The notes: generated by a model from the letters alone, not told the origin. 64,000 nucleotides of DNA from Blautia sp. (GCA_026169535.1 JAPFCU010000076.1:1-64000), one strand, 5' to 3'. Shown: positions 41,075-51,267, counted from the first letter of the stretch. A program made the numbers and translations.

Positions 41075-44000
41075 ATGAATTTTACACATCTTCATGTCCA
41101 TACAGAATACAGTCTTCTGGACGGTTCCAATAAGATCCAGGAGTATGTGTCCAGAGTGAAGGAACTTGGAATGGACAGTGCGGCTATTACGGACCATGGT
41201 GTTATGTATGGTGTGATCGATTTTTACAGAGCATGTAAAGCCGCAGGAATTAATCCGATACTGGGCTGTGAGGTTTATGTGGCTCCGGGTTCCAGATTTG
41301 AAAAGGAAACGGGAACAGGTGATGACCGTTATTATCATCTGGTACTTCTTGCAGAAAATAATCAGGGTTACAGCAATCTGATGAAGATTGTTTCCAAAGG
41401 ATTTGTAGAGGGATTTTATTATAAACCGAGAGTGGATCTGGAGATTCTGGAAAAATATCACGAAGGGATCATTGCTTTAAGTGCCTGCCTTGCAGGAGAG
41501 GTGGCCAAGTATCTTATCAGAGGAATGTATGAGGATGCAAAGGCAGCGGCTCTCCGTTATCAGGATATTTTTGGAAAAGGAAATTTCTTTCTGGAAATGC
41601 AGGATCATGGAATTCCTGAACAGCAGACAGTGAACCAGCAGCTTCTTAAAATGCATAAGGAAACAGGCATCGATCTGGTGGTGACCAATGACGTCCATTA
41701 TACACTTGCGGAGGATGCGCAGCCTCATGATGTACTTCTTTGCCTTCAAACAGGAAAGAAGCTTGCAGATGAGGATCGTATGCGGTATGAGGGTGGCCAG
41801 TATTATGTGAAATCTCCTCAGGAGATGGAAATGCTCTTTCCCTATGCCACAGAGGCTTTGGAAAATACACATAAGATTTCAGAAAGATGCCATGTAGAGA
41901 TTGAGTTTGGTGTGACTAAGCTTCCAAAATATGATGTGCCAGAGGGTTATACCTCATGGGAATATTTGAATAAACTCTGCTTTGAGGGTCTGGAAGAGCG
42001 TTATGAGCCTGTTACAGAGGAACTTCGGGAAAGACTGGATTACGAGCTGTCCACCATAAAAAACATGGGATATGTGGACTATTTTCTGATTGTATGGGAT
42101 TTTATCAAATATGCCCGGGATCATGACATTATGGTAGGTCCGGGACGTGGATCTGCAGCAGGAAGCCTTGTGGCGTATACACTGGGGATCACTCAGCTTG
42201 ATCCGATTCGATACGATCTTCTTTTTGAACGTTTCCTGAATCCGGAACGAGTTTCCATGCCGGATATTGATGTGGATTTCTGTTTTGAAAGACGACAGGA
42301 AGTTATTGATTATGTTGTCCGTAAATATGGCAAGGACCGGGTGGTTCAGATCGTTACCTTTGGTACGCTTGCGGCAAGAGGTGTAATCCGCGATGTAGGC
42401 CGTGTTCTGGACATGCCTTATGCTCAGGTGGACATTATTGCAAAAATGATCCCTCAGGAACTGAATATCACCATAGATAAAGCGCTTCAGATGAATCCGG
42501 AACTGCGTAAGGCATATGAGGAGCAGGAGGATATCCACAGCCTTATAGATACTGCCAAGCGCCTGGAGGGGCTTCCCCGTCATACGTCCATGCATGCGGC
42601 AGGGGTGGTGATCAGCCAGAAGGATGTAGATGAATATGTGCCGTTATCCAGAGCTCAGGACGGCTCTATTACCACCCAGTTTACTATGACAACTCTGGAG
42701 GAACTGGGACTTCTGAAAATGGACTTTCTGGGACTTCGTACCCTCACAGTAATTCAAAACGCAGTGCAGCAAATTCAGCGCAGTACAGGTGTCCTGCTGG
42801 ATATGCAGAAAATCGATTATAACGATAAGAAGGTATTGGATTCTCTGGGAACCGGCAGATCTGATGGAGTGTTTCAGCTGGAAAGTGCGGGAATGAAAAA
42901 TTTCATGAAAGAATTGAAACCTCAGAGTCTTGAGGATGTGATCGCAGGAATTTCTCTGTACCGTCCGGGCCCCATGGATTTTATTCCTCAGTATATTCGG
43001 GGCAAAAACCGCCCGGACACCATTAAGTATGACTGTCCTCAGCTGGAACCGATACTGAAGCCTACCTATGGATGCATTGTATATCAGGAGCAGGTTATGC
43101 AGATTGTACGTAATCTGGCAGGCTATACTCTTGGGCGAAGTGATCTGGTGCGTCGTGCCATGTCTAAAAAGAAAGCCTCTGTTATGGAAAAAGAGAGGCA
43201 GAATTTTGTGTACGGCAATCCGGAAGAAGGAGTTCCCGGCTGTATTGCCAATGGAATTTCGGAAAAGGTGGCAAACAAGATCTATGACGACATGATCGAT
43301 TTTGCCAAATATGCATTTAACAAATCTCATGCGGCAGCTTATGCGGTGGTTTCTTATCAGACTGCGTATCTGAAGTATTACTATCCGGTGGAATTTATGG
43401 CAGCTCTTATGACGTCAGTGATCGAAATGCCAAATAAGGTTTCAGAATATATTCAGGTATGCCGTCAGATGGGGATCCGGATCCTTCCGCCGGATGTAAA
43501 CAGGGGAAGATATGGATTTTCTGTGGATAACGGAGCTATCCGTTATGGACTTTCTGCAATTAAAAGCGTCGGACGTCCGGTGATTGAAGCCCTTGTAGAG
43601 GAGCGGGAAGAAAGAGGAGAATATACTTCGCTGAAAGATTTTGTTCAGAGGCTGACCGGAGTTGTAAATAAACGTGCTATCGAAAACTTCATCAAAGCAG
43701 GGGCTCTGGACTGCCTGGAAGGCAATCGCCGCCAGAAAATGACTGTTTACAGTCAGATTGTGGACAGCATTGCACAGGACAAAAAGACAACGATAGCAGG
43801 GCAGATGAGTCTGTTTGATTTTGCGGAAGAGGATGTAAAAAAGGATTTTGAGATTCGAATGCCGAATGTAGGAGAGTATGATAAGGAAACACTTCTTTCC
43901 TATGAAAAGGAGGTACTTGGAATTTACCTCAGCGGACATCCTCTGGAGCAGTATCGGGATGTTATGGAAAAAACTATTTCTGCCAGAACAACAGACCTTC

Positions 44001-44542
44001 AGCCAGAAGAGGAAAGCGGCATTGCCAGGATCACAGATGGACAGAAAGTGATCATTGGTGGAATGATCGTGGATAAAACGATCAAATATACAAAGAATAA
44101 TAAGGTCATGGCCTTTTTCACCCTGGAAGATCTGGTGGGAACAGCAGAAGTGGTAGTGTTCCCAAGAGACTATGAAAAATGGCAGCGGTATCTGAATGAA
44201 GAGGCAAAGCTTTTTGTCCAGGGACGGGTAGATGCAGGCGATGACAGAGGGGCAAAGATCATTTTGGAAAAAGTAAGGTCTTTTGAGGAAATACCCAGGG
44301 AACTGTGGATCCAGTTTAAAGATCGGGAGGATTATGGACGGCAAGAAGCCGGACTTCTGGAGGATCTGCGAAAATCTCCGGGTACCAGCAGTGTGGTTAT
44401 TTATCTGAAAGATGTAAATGCCATGAAGCGTCTGCCTGCCGGATATCAGGTACAGATCAGTGAAGCCTGGGAGCAGGAGATGGCGCAAAAATATGGATCA
44501 TCCAATATTAAAGTTGTGCAAAGAGTATTGAAAAACTTGTAA
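41075..44542 (+). CDS. dnaE: DNA polymerase III alpha subunit, DnaE type
   Basis: A 1155-residue replicative polymerase subunit of the DnaE (not PolC) class. The N-terminal PHP domain starts 'HLHVHTEYSLLDG'; the palm has catalytic Asp residues in 'PDIDVDFCFERR', with 'GPGRGSAAGSLVAY' before it and 'SMHAAGVVIS' after; then the beta-clamp-binding and OB-fold region ('VIIGGMIVDKTIKYTKNNK'). In clostridia with PolC it usually extends primers on the lagging strand. AAGGAG precedes the start. It ends 91 bases before pfkA, the common dnaE-pfkA neighbourhood of Firmicutes. Confidence 0.97.
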   Translation: MNFTHLHVHTEYSLLDGSNKIQEYVSRVKELGMDSAAITDHGVMYGVIDFYRACKAAGINPILGCEVYVAPGSRFEKETGTGDDRYYHLVLLAENNQGYSNLMKIVSKGFVEGFYYKPRVDLEILEKYHEGIIALSACLAGEVAKYLIRGMYEDAKAAALRYQDIFGKGNFFLEMQDHGIPEQQTVNQQLLKMHKETGIDLVVTNDVHYTLAEDAQPHDVLLCLQTGKKLADEDRMRYEGGQYYVKSPQEMEMLFPYATEALENTHKISERCHVEIEFGVTKLPKYDVPEGYTSWEYLNKLCFEGLEERYEPVTEELRERLDYELSTIKNMGYVDYFLIVWDFIKYARDHDIMVGPGRGSAAGSLVAYTLGITQLDPIRYDLLFERFLNPERVSMPDIDVDFCFERRQEVIDYVVRKYGKDRVVQIVTFGTLAARGVIRDVGRVLDMPYAQVDIIAKMIPQELNITIDKALQMNPELRKAYEEQEDIHSLIDTAKRLEGLPRHTSMHAAGVVISQKDVDEYVPLSRAQDGSITTQFTMTTLEELGLLKMDFLGLRTLTVIQNAVQQIQRSTGVLLDMQKIDYNDKKVLDSLGTGRSDGVFQLESAGMKNFMKELKPQSLEDVIAGISLYRPGPMDFIPQYIRGKNRPDTIKYDCPQLEPILKPTYGCIVYQEQVMQIVRNLAGYTLGRSDLVRRAMSKKKASVMEKERQNFVYGNPEEGVPGCIANGISEKVANKIYDDMIDFAKYAFNKSHAAAYAVVSYQTAYLKYYYPVEFMAALMTSVIEMPNKVSEYIQVCRQMGIRILPPDVNRGRYGFSVDNGAIRYGLSAIKSVGRPVIEALVEEREERGEYTSLKDFVQRLTGVVNKRAIENFIKAGALDCLEGNRRQKMTVYSQIVDSIAQDKKTTIAGQMSLFDFAEEDVKKDFEIRMPNVGEYDKETLLSYEKEVLGIYLSGHPLEQYRDVMEKTISARTTDLQPEEESGIARITDGQKVIIGGMIVDKTIKYTKNNKVMAFFTLEDLVGTAEVVVFPRDYEKWQRYLNEEAKLFVQGRVDAGDDRGAKIILEKVRSFEEIPRELWIQFKDREDYGRQEAGLLEDLRKSPGTSSVVIYLKDVNAMKRLPAGYQVQISEAWEQEMAQKYGSSNIKVVQRVLKNL

Positions 44543-44582
44543 AAATGCTATAAACTATAACCGAATATGTGTAAAACAGATG

Positions 44583-44611
44583 AGATTTTCTGCACTGGCA
44601 GCAGAAAATCT
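44583..44611. other. Perfect hairpin between dnaE and pfkA
   Basis: AGATTTTCTGC-ACTGGCA-GCAGAAAATCT, 11-base perfect arms without a T-run. It ends eight bases before the pfkA ribosome binding site and could influence pfkA expression or transcript stability. Confidence 0.6.
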
Positions 44612-44632
44612 GGAAAATGGAGGAATAAAATC

Positions 44633-45625
44633 ATGGCAGAAAACAAGATCAAAACCATTGGTGTATTGACCAGCGGCGGTGATGCGCCGGGAATGAATGC
44701 TGCGATTCGTGCTGTAGTCAGAAGAGGTTTGAGCAGCGGATTGAATGTAAAAGGTATTTATAAAGGTTATAATGGGCTTTTAAACGAGGAAATCATAGAT
44801 ATGTCTGCCAAAGATGTATCAGATACCATTGAGCGCGGAGGTACCATCCTGTATACTGCACGCTGTGCAGAGTTCCGTACTCCGGAAGGACAGGAGCGTG
44901 GTGCAAAAATCTGCAGAAAGCATGGGATCGACGGCCTTGTTGTAATCGGTGGAGACGGTTCCTTTGCAGGTGCTCAGAAGCTTGCAAACCTGGGAATTAA
45001 TACCATCGGCGTTCCGGGAACCATTGACCTGGACATTGCCTGTACTGAGTATACCATTGGCTTTGATACAGCCGTGAATACAGCTATGGAAGCAATTGAT
45101 AAAGTCCGGGATACTTCAACTTCCCATGAGAGATGCAGTATTATTGAGGTTATGGGACGTAATGCAGGATATCTTGCCATGTGGTGCGGTATTGCCAACG
45201 GTGCAGAAGATGTTCTGATTCCGGAGAAGTATGATTATGATGAGCAGAAGCTGATCAACAATATCATTGCCAGCCGTAAGGCGGGAAAGAAGCATCATAT
45301 CATTGTAAATGCAGAGGGTATCGGCCATTCAGAGGCCATGGCAAAGCGTATTGAAGCGGCTACAGGAATTGAAACACGTGCCACTATTCTTGGCCACATG
45401 CAGCGCGGCGGAAGTCCTACATGTAAAGACCGTGTTTATGCTTCCATGATGGGAGCGCTTGCCGTGGATCTTCTGGTACAGGGCAAAACCTGTCGTGTAG
45501 TAGGATATCGTCATGGAGAGTTTATTGATTTTGATATCAATGAGGCTCTTGCAATGAAGAAGGACGTTTCTCCGTATATGTGGGAAGTATGCAATTCTCT
45601 TTCTCATAATTACAAAAAACAGTAA
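44633..45625 (+). CDS. pfkA: 6-phosphofructokinase
   Basis: A 330-residue ATP-dependent phosphofructokinase, the committed step of glycolysis. Motifs: 'TSGGDAPGMNAAIRA', 'VIGGDGSFAGA' and 'VPGTIDLDIACTEYTIGFDTA', quoted as PGTIDLDI and TIGFDTA. The catalytic Asp residues of the TIDxD motif are kept, while the usual Asn between them is Leu. The Gly after GGDG, typical of ATP- rather than PPi-dependent enzymes, is present. GGAGG lies ahead of ATG 44633; an upstream ATG at 44567 would read through the hairpin. Confidence 0.95.
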   Translation: MAENKIKTIGVLTSGGDAPGMNAAIRAVVRRGLSSGLNVKGIYKGYNGLLNEEIIDMSAKDVSDTIERGGTILYTARCAEFRTPEGQERGAKICRKHGIDGLVVIGGDGSFAGAQKLANLGINTIGVPGTIDLDIACTEYTIGFDTAVNTAMEAIDKVRDTSTSHERCSIIEVMGRNAGYLAMWCGIANGAEDVLIPEKYDYDEQKLINNIIASRKAGKKHHIIVNAEGIGHSEAMAKRIEAATGIETRATILGHMQRGGSPTCKDRVYASMMGALAVDLLVQGKTCRVVGYRHGEFIDFDINEALAMKKDVSPYMWEVCNSLSHNYKKQ

Positions 45626-45626
45626 G

Positions 45627-45665
45627 CAAGATACAACGGAGGTCACCATCAGGGGGCCTCTCTTG
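45627..45665. other. Hairpin between pfkA and the rRNA methyltransferase gene
   Basis: CAAGA...GGAGG and CCTC-TCTTG can pair around a central loop with internal mismatches, ending just before AAAGGAG of the next gene. No proper T-run follows. Confidence 0.4.
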
Positions 45666-45685
45666 TGTATAAAGGAGTTTTACGA

Positions 45686-46462
45686 ATGATCACCAGTTTG
45701 CAGAATAGTCAGGTAAAAAATATCATTAAGCTGAATCAGAAGGCAAAGGCCCGGAAAGACCAGGGACTTTTTATTGCAGAAGGAAGGAAGATGTTTCTGG
45801 AGGCACCGCTTTCCTGGATCGATAAAGTTTATGTGGCAGAATCCATGGAAGAGGATTCTGAAGTAATGGAAAAGGCGTCCAAAACATCCTGGGAGACGGT
45901 TGCAGATTCTGTTTTCCGCCAGATGAGTGATACGCAGACTCCTCAGGGGGTGCTGACAGTTCTGCGTAAGCCGGCCTATCGTATTGAGGACATTGTGGAA
46001 AAAGAAAATCCTATGATCGTAGTCCTGGAAGACCTTCAGGATCCGGGAAATGCGGGAACTATTTTCCGAACAGCAGAAGGGGCTGGTGTTGATGGAGTAT
46101 TTCTTACAAAAACCTGTGTGGATATTACCAATCCAAAGGTGATCCGTGCAACCATGGGTTCTGTGTACAGAATGCCTTTTGTATATGTAGAAGATGTGGT
46201 ATCATTAAAAGAAAAACTTCAGGGCAGAGGTATCCGCTTTTTTGCTGCACATCTACAGGGCAAAAATGCATATCATGAGGAATCTTATCAGAAAGGAACG
46301 GCATTTCTTATTGGAAATGAAGGAAAGGGTCTGACAGAACAGGCTGCGGAAGCAGCAGACTGTCTGATACGGATTCCTATGTGCGGTCAGCTGGAATCTC
46401 TTAATGCAGCCATGGCAGCTGGGATATTGATGTACGAGGCTGCAAGACAGAGAAGAGGGTAA
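45686..46462 (+). CDS. TrmH/SpoU-family RNA 2'-O-methyltransferase
   Basis: A 258-residue SPOUT methyltransferase. The N-terminal substrate-binding domain begins 'ITSLQNSQVKNIIKLNQKAKAR', and the knotted domain has the three SpoU motifs: 'LQDPGNAGTIFRTAEGAG', 'FLIGNEGKGL' and 'IPMCGQLESLNAAMAAGILMYE'. Its relatives modify 23S rRNA (RlmB or AviRb-like) or tRNA; the exact nucleotide cannot be assigned. AAAGGAG lies eight bases ahead of ATG 45686. Probably in the pfkA-nfeD transcription unit. Confidence 0.92.
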   Translation: MITSLQNSQVKNIIKLNQKAKARKDQGLFIAEGRKMFLEAPLSWIDKVYVAESMEEDSEVMEKASKTSWETVADSVFRQMSDTQTPQGVLTVLRKPAYRIEDIVEKENPMIVVLEDLQDPGNAGTIFRTAEGAGVDGVFLTKTCVDITNPKVIRATMGSVYRMPFVYVEDVVSLKEKLQGRGIRFFAAHLQGKNAYHEESYQKGTAFLIGNEGKGLTEQAAEAADCLIRIPMCGQLESLNAAMAAGILMYEAARQRRG

Positions 46463-46511
46463 GATTTATCAGCCTGTGCTATCTGAAATATTTTTGGAAA
46501 GGAGGAGCTTT

Positions 46512-46961
46512 ATGGACTTTGTTATGGGGCCTTTTATATGGCTGGGACTTGTTGCAGTTCTTCTGGTCATTGAAGCACTTACCGTAGGCCTGACTACCAT
46601 CTGGTTTGCCGGAGGGGCACTTGCAGCAGCAATTGCCGCATGGGCAGGAGCCGGACAGATTGTACAGTGGATTCTGTTCATAGTGGTGTCTTTGGTGCTT
46701 CTGATCTTTACCAGACCGGTTGCAGTCCGGTATATGAACAGAGGAGTAGAAAAGACTAATGTGGAACGTCTGATCGGACAAAAAGCAATTGTTATCCAAA
46801 AAGTAGATAATCTGGCTCAGACAGGACAGGTCAGAGTTGGTGATGTGGAATGGATGGCAAGAACAAAGTCTGATGATGTTCAGATTCCGGAGAAAGCAGT
46901 TGCAGTGATCAAAGAAGTACAGGGTGTAAAATTAATTGTAGAAGAAGTTAAGGAGGGTTAA
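46512..46961 (+). CDS. NfeD-like membrane protein
   Basis: A 149-residue short NfeD protein. Two or three N-terminal membrane helices (residues about 5-75: 'WLGLVAVLLVIEALTVG', 'WFAGGALAAAIAAWAGAG', 'ILFIVVSLVLLIF') are followed by a soluble OB-fold domain ('LIGQKAIVIQKVDNLAQTGQVRVGDVEWMA' region). Short NfeD proteins pair with SPFH/stomatin proteins, and the stomatin gene here starts three bases after this one. AAAGGAGG ribosome binding site. The pair is linked to membrane microdomain organisation. Confidence 0.9.
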   Translation: MDFVMGPFIWLGLVAVLLVIEALTVGLTTIWFAGGALAAAIAAWAGAGQIVQWILFIVVSLVLLIFTRPVAVRYMNRGVEKTNVERLIGQKAIVIQKVDNLAQTGQVRVGDVEWMARTKSDDVQIPEKAVAVIKEVQGVKLIVEEVKEG

Positions 46962-46964
46962 ATT

Positions 46965-47930
46965 ATGGGATTTTTGATTTTTGTTATCATTGTAGGAATT
47001 CTTGCGCTGCTTGTTGCAGCTTCCTGTATCAAAATCGTGCCTCAGGCATATGCAATCGTCCTGGAACGTCTGGGTGCTTACAAAACAACCTGGAATACAG
47101 GAATCCATTTTAAAATGCCTTTTATTGAGCGTGTTGCCCGTAAAGTAAACCTGAAAGAGCAGGTAGTGGATTTCCCGCCTCAGCCGGTTATTACCAAGGA
47201 TAATGTTACTATGCAGATCGATACAGTTGTATTTTTCCAGATCACAGATCCGAAGCTTTTTGCCTATGGAGTGGAAAATCCTATTATGGCAATTGAGAAT
47301 CTTTCTGCTACAACGCTTAGAAATATCATCGGCGACATGGAACTTGACGAAACGCTTACTTCCCGAGAGGTGATCAACACAAGAATGAGAGCGTCTCTGG
47401 ATGTTGCTACAGACCCATGGGGTATCAAGGTAAACCGTGTGGAGCTTAAAAATATCATTCCTCCGGCAGCAATCCAGGATGCTATGGAGAAACAGATGAA
47501 GGCAGAACGTGAACGCCGTGAAGCAATTCTTATTGCAGAAGGTGAGAAGAGATCCACAATTCTTGTTGCAGAAGGTAAGAAACAGTCGGCTATTTTGGAT
47601 GCAGAGGCAGAAAAACAGGCGGCGATCCTTCGTGCAGAAGCTCAGAAAGAACGTATGATCAAGGAAGCAGAAGGCCAGGCAGAGGCAGTGCTTAAAGTGC
47701 AGAATGCCAATGCGGAAGGTATTCGTATGATCAGAGAGGCCGGTGCAGATCAGGCGGTTCTTACTTTGAAGAGTCTGGAAGCATTTGCAAAGGCTGCTGA
47801 CGGAAGAGCGACCAAGATCATTATTCCTTCAGAACTGCAGGGAATAGCAGGTCTTGCAGCATCTCTGAAAGAATTTGTGACAGACGATAAAAAAGAGCTG
47901 TTAGAAAAGACAACTCCGGATCAGAAGTAA
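46965..47930 (+). CDS. SPFH/band 7 stomatin-like protein (QmcA type)
   Basis: A 321-residue membrane-anchored protein: one N-terminal helix (residues about 3-22), the SPFH domain (about 25-190, '[19 protein letters not shown]', '[20 protein letters not shown]'), then a long Ala/Glu-rich coiled coil (about 190-255, repeated 'ILxAEGEK' units) that oligomerises, and a C-terminal tail. The NfeD-stomatin operon is conserved across bacteria. It forms large rings or microdomain scaffolds and may regulate membrane proteases. Confidence 0.93.
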   Translation: MGFLIFVIIVGILALLVAASCIKIVPQAYAIVLERLGAYKTTWNTGIHFKMPFIERVARKVNLKEQVVDFPPQPVITKDNVTMQIDTVVFFQITDPKLFAYGVENPIMAIENLSATTLRNIIGDMELDETLTSREVINTRMRASLDVATDPWGIKVNRVELKNIIPPAAIQDAMEKQMKAERERREAILIAEGEKRSTILVAEGKKQSAILDAEAEKQAAILRAEAQKERMIKEAEGQAEAVLKVQNANAEGIRMIREAGADQAVLTLKSLEAFAKAADGRATKIIIPSELQGIAGLAASLKEFVTDDKKELLEKTTPDQK

Positions 47931-47977
47931 AAAGAACTTCGAATCACAGTTGTTTAAGGTATGAGGAGAGGATTATT

Positions 47978-48979
47978 ATGAACTTAAAGGGAAGAAATTT
48001 TTTAACACTGAAGGACTTTACATCGGATGAGATCACATATCTTATCGATCTTGCTGCAGATCTTAAGGCAAAGAAAAAGGCTGGGGAACTTCACGAATAT
48101 TATAAGGGAAAAAATATCGCTTTGATCTTTGAGAAAACAAGTACCAGAACCCGCTGTGCTTTTGAGGTTGCGGCTCATGATCTTGGAATGGGAAGTACCT
48201 ATCTGGATCCTTCGGGATCTCAGATCGGTAAAAAAGAAAGTATTGCCGATACGGCAAGAGTTCTTGGAAGAATGTATGACGGGATCGAATACAGAGGATT
48301 TGGGCAGGAGATCGTGGAAGATCTGGCAAAATATGCAGGAGTTCCTGTATGGAATGGTCTTACCAATGAATATCATCCGACCCAGATGCTTGCAGATATG
48401 CTGACTATCCGTGAACATTTCGGACATCTGGAAGGTATCCGACTGGTATATATGGGCGATGCTCGTTATAATATGGGAAATTCTCTGATGATCGCCTGCG
48501 CGAAACTGGGTATGCATTTTGTGGCATGTACTACGGAGAAATATTTTCCTAATGAGGAACTTGTGGAGCTTTGCAAAGGCTATGCGGCACAGTCCGGCGG
48601 AAGCATTACACTTACTGAGGATGTGGAAAAAGGAACAAAAGGCGCTGATGTGATCTATACAGATGTATGGGTATCCATGGGAGAGCCGGATGAAGTGTGG
48701 GAAGAACGTATCCGTGAGCTGACACCTTATAAGGTAACAAAGGATGTTATGGAGAACGCAGGTGAAAAGGCTATTTTCCTTCACTGCCTTCCGGCATTCC
48801 ATGATCTGAAAACAAAGATCGGCAAGGAAATGGGAGAAAGATTCCATCTGACAGATATGGAAGTGACAGACGAGGTTTTTGAGTCTGCTCAGTCTCATGT
48901 GTTTGATGAAGCAGAAAACCGTATGCACACCATCAAAGCTGTGATGGTGGCTACTCTGGGAGAGCCGGAGAACAGATAA
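47978..48979 (+). CDS. argF: Ornithine carbamoyltransferase
   Basis: A 333-residue catalytic OTCase forming citrulline from ornithine and carbamoyl phosphate. Motifs: '[13 protein letters not shown]' (carbamoyl-phosphate binding STRTR), '[13 protein letters not shown]', 'DVWVSMGE' (SMG loop for ornithine) and '[10 protein letters not shown]'. No arginine biosynthetic partners are in the window; the neighbours are stomatin and birA genes, so a catabolic role is not indicated either way. Its stop codon overlaps the birA start. Confidence 0.95.
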   Translation: MNLKGRNFLTLKDFTSDEITYLIDLAADLKAKKKAGELHEYYKGKNIALIFEKTSTRTRCAFEVAAHDLGMGSTYLDPSGSQIGKKESIADTARVLGRMYDGIEYRGFGQEIVEDLAKYAGVPVWNGLTNEYHPTQMLADMLTIREHFGHLEGIRLVYMGDARYNMGNSLMIACAKLGMHFVACTTEKYFPNEELVELCKGYAAQSGGSITLTEDVEKGTKGADVIYTDVWVSMGEPDEVWEERIRELTPYKVTKDVMENAGEKAIFLHCLPAFHDLKTKIGKEMGERFHLTDMEVTDEVFESAQSHVFDEAENRMHTIKAVMVATLGEPENR

Positions 48980-49773
48980 TGTACGATCAGAAAACAATTT
49001 TAAAAAAGATCAGAACAAAATGGGCGGGCAACACCGTCCATTTTGCAAAAGAAACAGATTCTACAAATGAATGGATCAAAAGACTGTCACAGAACGGGGC
49101 ACCGCATGGTACTTTGGCTGTGACAGAATTTCAGTTAGCAGGAAAAGGTCGTCTGGGAAGAAGCTGGCAGGCTGGAGCTGGAAGTTCTGTTATGATGTCA
49201 CTGCTGTTAAGACCGGATTTTGAACCACAGAATGCTTCTATGCTGACTCTGGTTATGGGAGTAAGTGTGGCGCAGGCGATAGAAAAACTGGGAGTTGATG
49301 TTTCTATCAAATGGCCAAATGACGTGGTGGTTTCCCGCAAAAAGATCTGTGGGATCCTGACAGAAATGCGTCTGGATGGAATGAAAATACGGGATGTGAT
49401 CATTGGTACGGGAATCAATGTGGATCAGGAGTACATAGCTCCGGAACTTCAGGATAAAGCGACTTCTCTTTATCTGGAAACGGGAAAACATTATGAACGC
49501 ACTGATCTGATCAGCCTTGTAATGGAAGCGTTTGAAGAAAATTATGAAAAGTTTATACAAACCTGTGATCTCTCTGAAATGCTTAATGAATATAACCGCC
49601 TTTTGGCCAACAGAGATCAGCAGGTGCGAATTCTTGATCAGAAAGAGCCATGGGAGGGGACTGCTATGGGAATCAATGAGCAGGGTGAACTTTTGGTGAA
49701 GGATAGAGAAGACAGAATAAGAACAGTCAGGGCAGGAGAGGTTTCAGTAAGAGGATTGTATTCTTATGTATAA
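48979..49773 (+). CDS. birA: Biotin-[acetyl-CoA-carboxylase] ligase
   Basis: A 264-residue biotin protein ligase of the short class. Catalytic motifs: 'KETDSTNEW', 'AGKGRLGRSWQAG' (biotinyl-AMP loop, GRGRxGR type) and 'IKWPNDVVV' with the catalytic Lys later in 'KKICGILTEM'. The N-terminal helix-turn-helix of regulatory BirA is missing, so it attaches biotin but should not repress biotin genes. The start overlaps the argF stop by one base (TAATG), so translation is coupled. Confidence 0.94.
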   Translation: MYDQKTILKKIRTKWAGNTVHFAKETDSTNEWIKRLSQNGAPHGTLAVTEFQLAGKGRLGRSWQAGAGSSVMMSLLLRPDFEPQNASMLTLVMGVSVAQAIEKLGVDVSIKWPNDVVVSRKKICGILTEMRLDGMKIRDVIIGTGINVDQEYIAPELQDKATSLYLETGKHYERTDLISLVMEAFEENYEKFIQTCDLSEMLNEYNRLLANRDQQVRILDQKEPWEGTAMGINEQGELLVKDREDRIRTVRAGEVSVRGLYSYV

Positions 49774-49850
49774 GTCTGTTGTGAGGCCGACTGCCTGGAA
49801 ATCTGTATTATTTATAGATGTTTTGACAGATAAAGGAGGCATGTTTAATT

Positions 49851-50252
49851 ATGTATCAGGATAAGATCGTGCTCTGCGGCGCAAGTGCCTATGAGCAAAA
49901 ATATTATTTTAATCAGGATTTTAACTCTCTTCCCGAGGCAGTAAAGCAAGAACTTCAGATTATGTGTGTTCTTTATACAGAAGAGATTGGTGGAATCCTG
50001 ACATTGGAATTTGATGATGATGGAAATCTTCAGTTTAAAACAGAAGCACTGGATGCAGATGCCATGTATGATGAGATTGGAAGTGTTTTGAAGATCAAGA
50101 AGATTCAGGAAGAGAAAAGGGAGCTTCTGGAATCTCTGGAAATGTATTATCGTGTTTTCTTTCTGGGAGAAACACCGGAAGAAAATGGTTTAGAAGAGAA
50201 ATCCACAGACAGCGGAAAGCTTTTCGGGGATTCTGTGGATAACGGAGTCTGA
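49851..50252 (+). CDS. Conserved Lachnospiraceae protein of unknown function (DUF6145-like)
   Basis: A 133-residue acidic protein. The N-terminus 'KIVLCGASAYEQKYYFN' and 'LYTEEIGGILTLEFDDDG' recall a family I know only as a domain of unknown function in Lachnospiraceae (DUF6145, from memory). No signal peptide, membrane helix or catalytic motif is visible. The Glu/Ser-rich C-terminal 20 residues look disordered. AAGGAGG precedes the start, and the dusB gene begins three bases after the stop, so the two are probably translated together. Confidence 0.75.
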   Translation: MYQDKIVLCGASAYEQKYYFNQDFNSLPEAVKQELQIMCVLYTEEIGGILTLEFDDDGNLQFKTEALDADAMYDEIGSVLKIKKIQEEKRELLESLEMYYRVFFLGETPEENGLEEKSTDSGKLFGDSVDNGV

Positions 50253-50255
50253 TTT

Positions 50256-51224
50256 ATGGAAATGCGGTGGAAAATCGGCGGTGTAGAAATAGATAATCCA
50301 TTTGTGCTGGCTCCAATGGCAGGGGTGACAGATCTGCCTTTTCGTAAACTCTGTAAAGAACAGGGGGCAGGTCTGATCTGTACAGAAATGGTCAGTGCGA
50401 AAGCAATTTCTTTCCATAACAAAAACACAGAAGCGCTGATGGAAATCGATCCCTCAGAGCATCCGGTGTCTCTTCAGCTGTTTGGCAGTGAACCGGAGCT
50501 GATGGCAGAGGTTGCCAAAAGTATAGAGGACAGACCTTTTGAGATCCTGGATATCAATATGGGATGCCCGGTGCCTAAGGTAGTCAATAATGGAGAAGGA
50601 TCAGCTCTTTTGAAGGATCCGAAGTTAATCGGAAAAATTATAAAGGCAGTATCAGGTGCAGTGCAAAAGCCGGTGACGGCAAAGATGCGTATTGGATTTG
50701 AAGGATATCCTGTAGATCCGGTGGAAATTGCAAAGATCATGGAAGATTCCGGTGCGGCAGCGATTGCTGTTCACGGAAGAACCCGACAGCAATATTATTC
50801 CGGTCAGGCAGATTGGGATACCATACGAAAAGTAAAAGAAGCTGTCCGGATACCGGTGATTGGAAACGGGGATGTGGATTCTCCGGAAAAAGCAGAAGCT
50901 CTTTTGAAAGAAACCGGATGTGATGGGGTAATGATCGGTCGTGCAGTAAGAGGAAATCCTTGGATTTTTCGTGAATTGAATCATTATTTTCAGACAGGAG
51001 AAAAGCTTCAGCGGCCTTCTGCAGAAGAAATCAGGGAGATGATCTTGCGACATGCCCGTATGCAGATCGAAAAGAAAGGTGAGTTTACCGGAATACGGGA
51101 AATGCGTAAGCATGTAGCCTGGTATACGGCAGGTATGCGCCACAGCGCAGCTCTTCGCAGAGAATCAAATTTAATTGCGGATTATCGGGAGCTGGAAGTG
51201 CTGCTTGATCATCTGAAAGATTAA
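50256..51224 (+). CDS. dusB: tRNA-dihydrouridine synthase, DusB type
   Basis: A 322-residue FMN-dependent TIM-barrel enzyme reducing uridine to dihydrouridine in the tRNA D-loop. Motifs: 'LAPMAGVTDLPFRKLC', 'LQLFGSEPE', 'DINMGCPVPKVVNNGEGSAL' with the catalytic Cys, 'KMRIGF', 'AIAVHGRTRQQYYSG' and 'IGNGDVDSPEKA', 'MIGRAVRGNPWIF'. Length and motifs fit the DusB subfamily common in Firmicutes. A bidirectional terminator follows. Confidence 0.94.
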   Translation: MEMRWKIGGVEIDNPFVLAPMAGVTDLPFRKLCKEQGAGLICTEMVSAKAISFHNKNTEALMEIDPSEHPVSLQLFGSEPELMAEVAKSIEDRPFEILDINMGCPVPKVVNNGEGSALLKDPKLIGKIIKAVSGAVQKPVTAKMRIGFEGYPVDPVEIAKIMEDSGAAAIAVHGRTRQQYYSGQADWDTIRKVKEAVRIPVIGNGDVDSPEKAEALLKETGCDGVMIGRAVRGNPWIFRELNHYFQTGEKLQRPSAEEIREMILRHARMQIEKKGEFTGIREMRKHVAWYTAGMRHSAALRRESNLIADYRELEVLLDHLKD

Positions 51225-51225
51225 A

Positions 51226-51260
51226 AAAACAGCCGTCGGTTATTGCCGATGGCTGTTTTT
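51226..51260. terminator. Bidirectional terminator between dusB and queT
   Basis: AAAAACAGCC-G-TCGG and CCGA-T-GGCTGTTTTT form a stem with A- and T-runs on both sides. Confidence 0.92.
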
Positions 51261-51267
51261 AAATATT

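Noticed and set aside
43442-44488. Minus-strand ORF of 348 residues opposite dnaE
   Set aside because: Shadow of the polymerase gene, no family features and no initiation signal; other antisense ORFs over 22797-23540, 48002-48997, 53166-54131 and 57794-59056 were rejected for the same reason.
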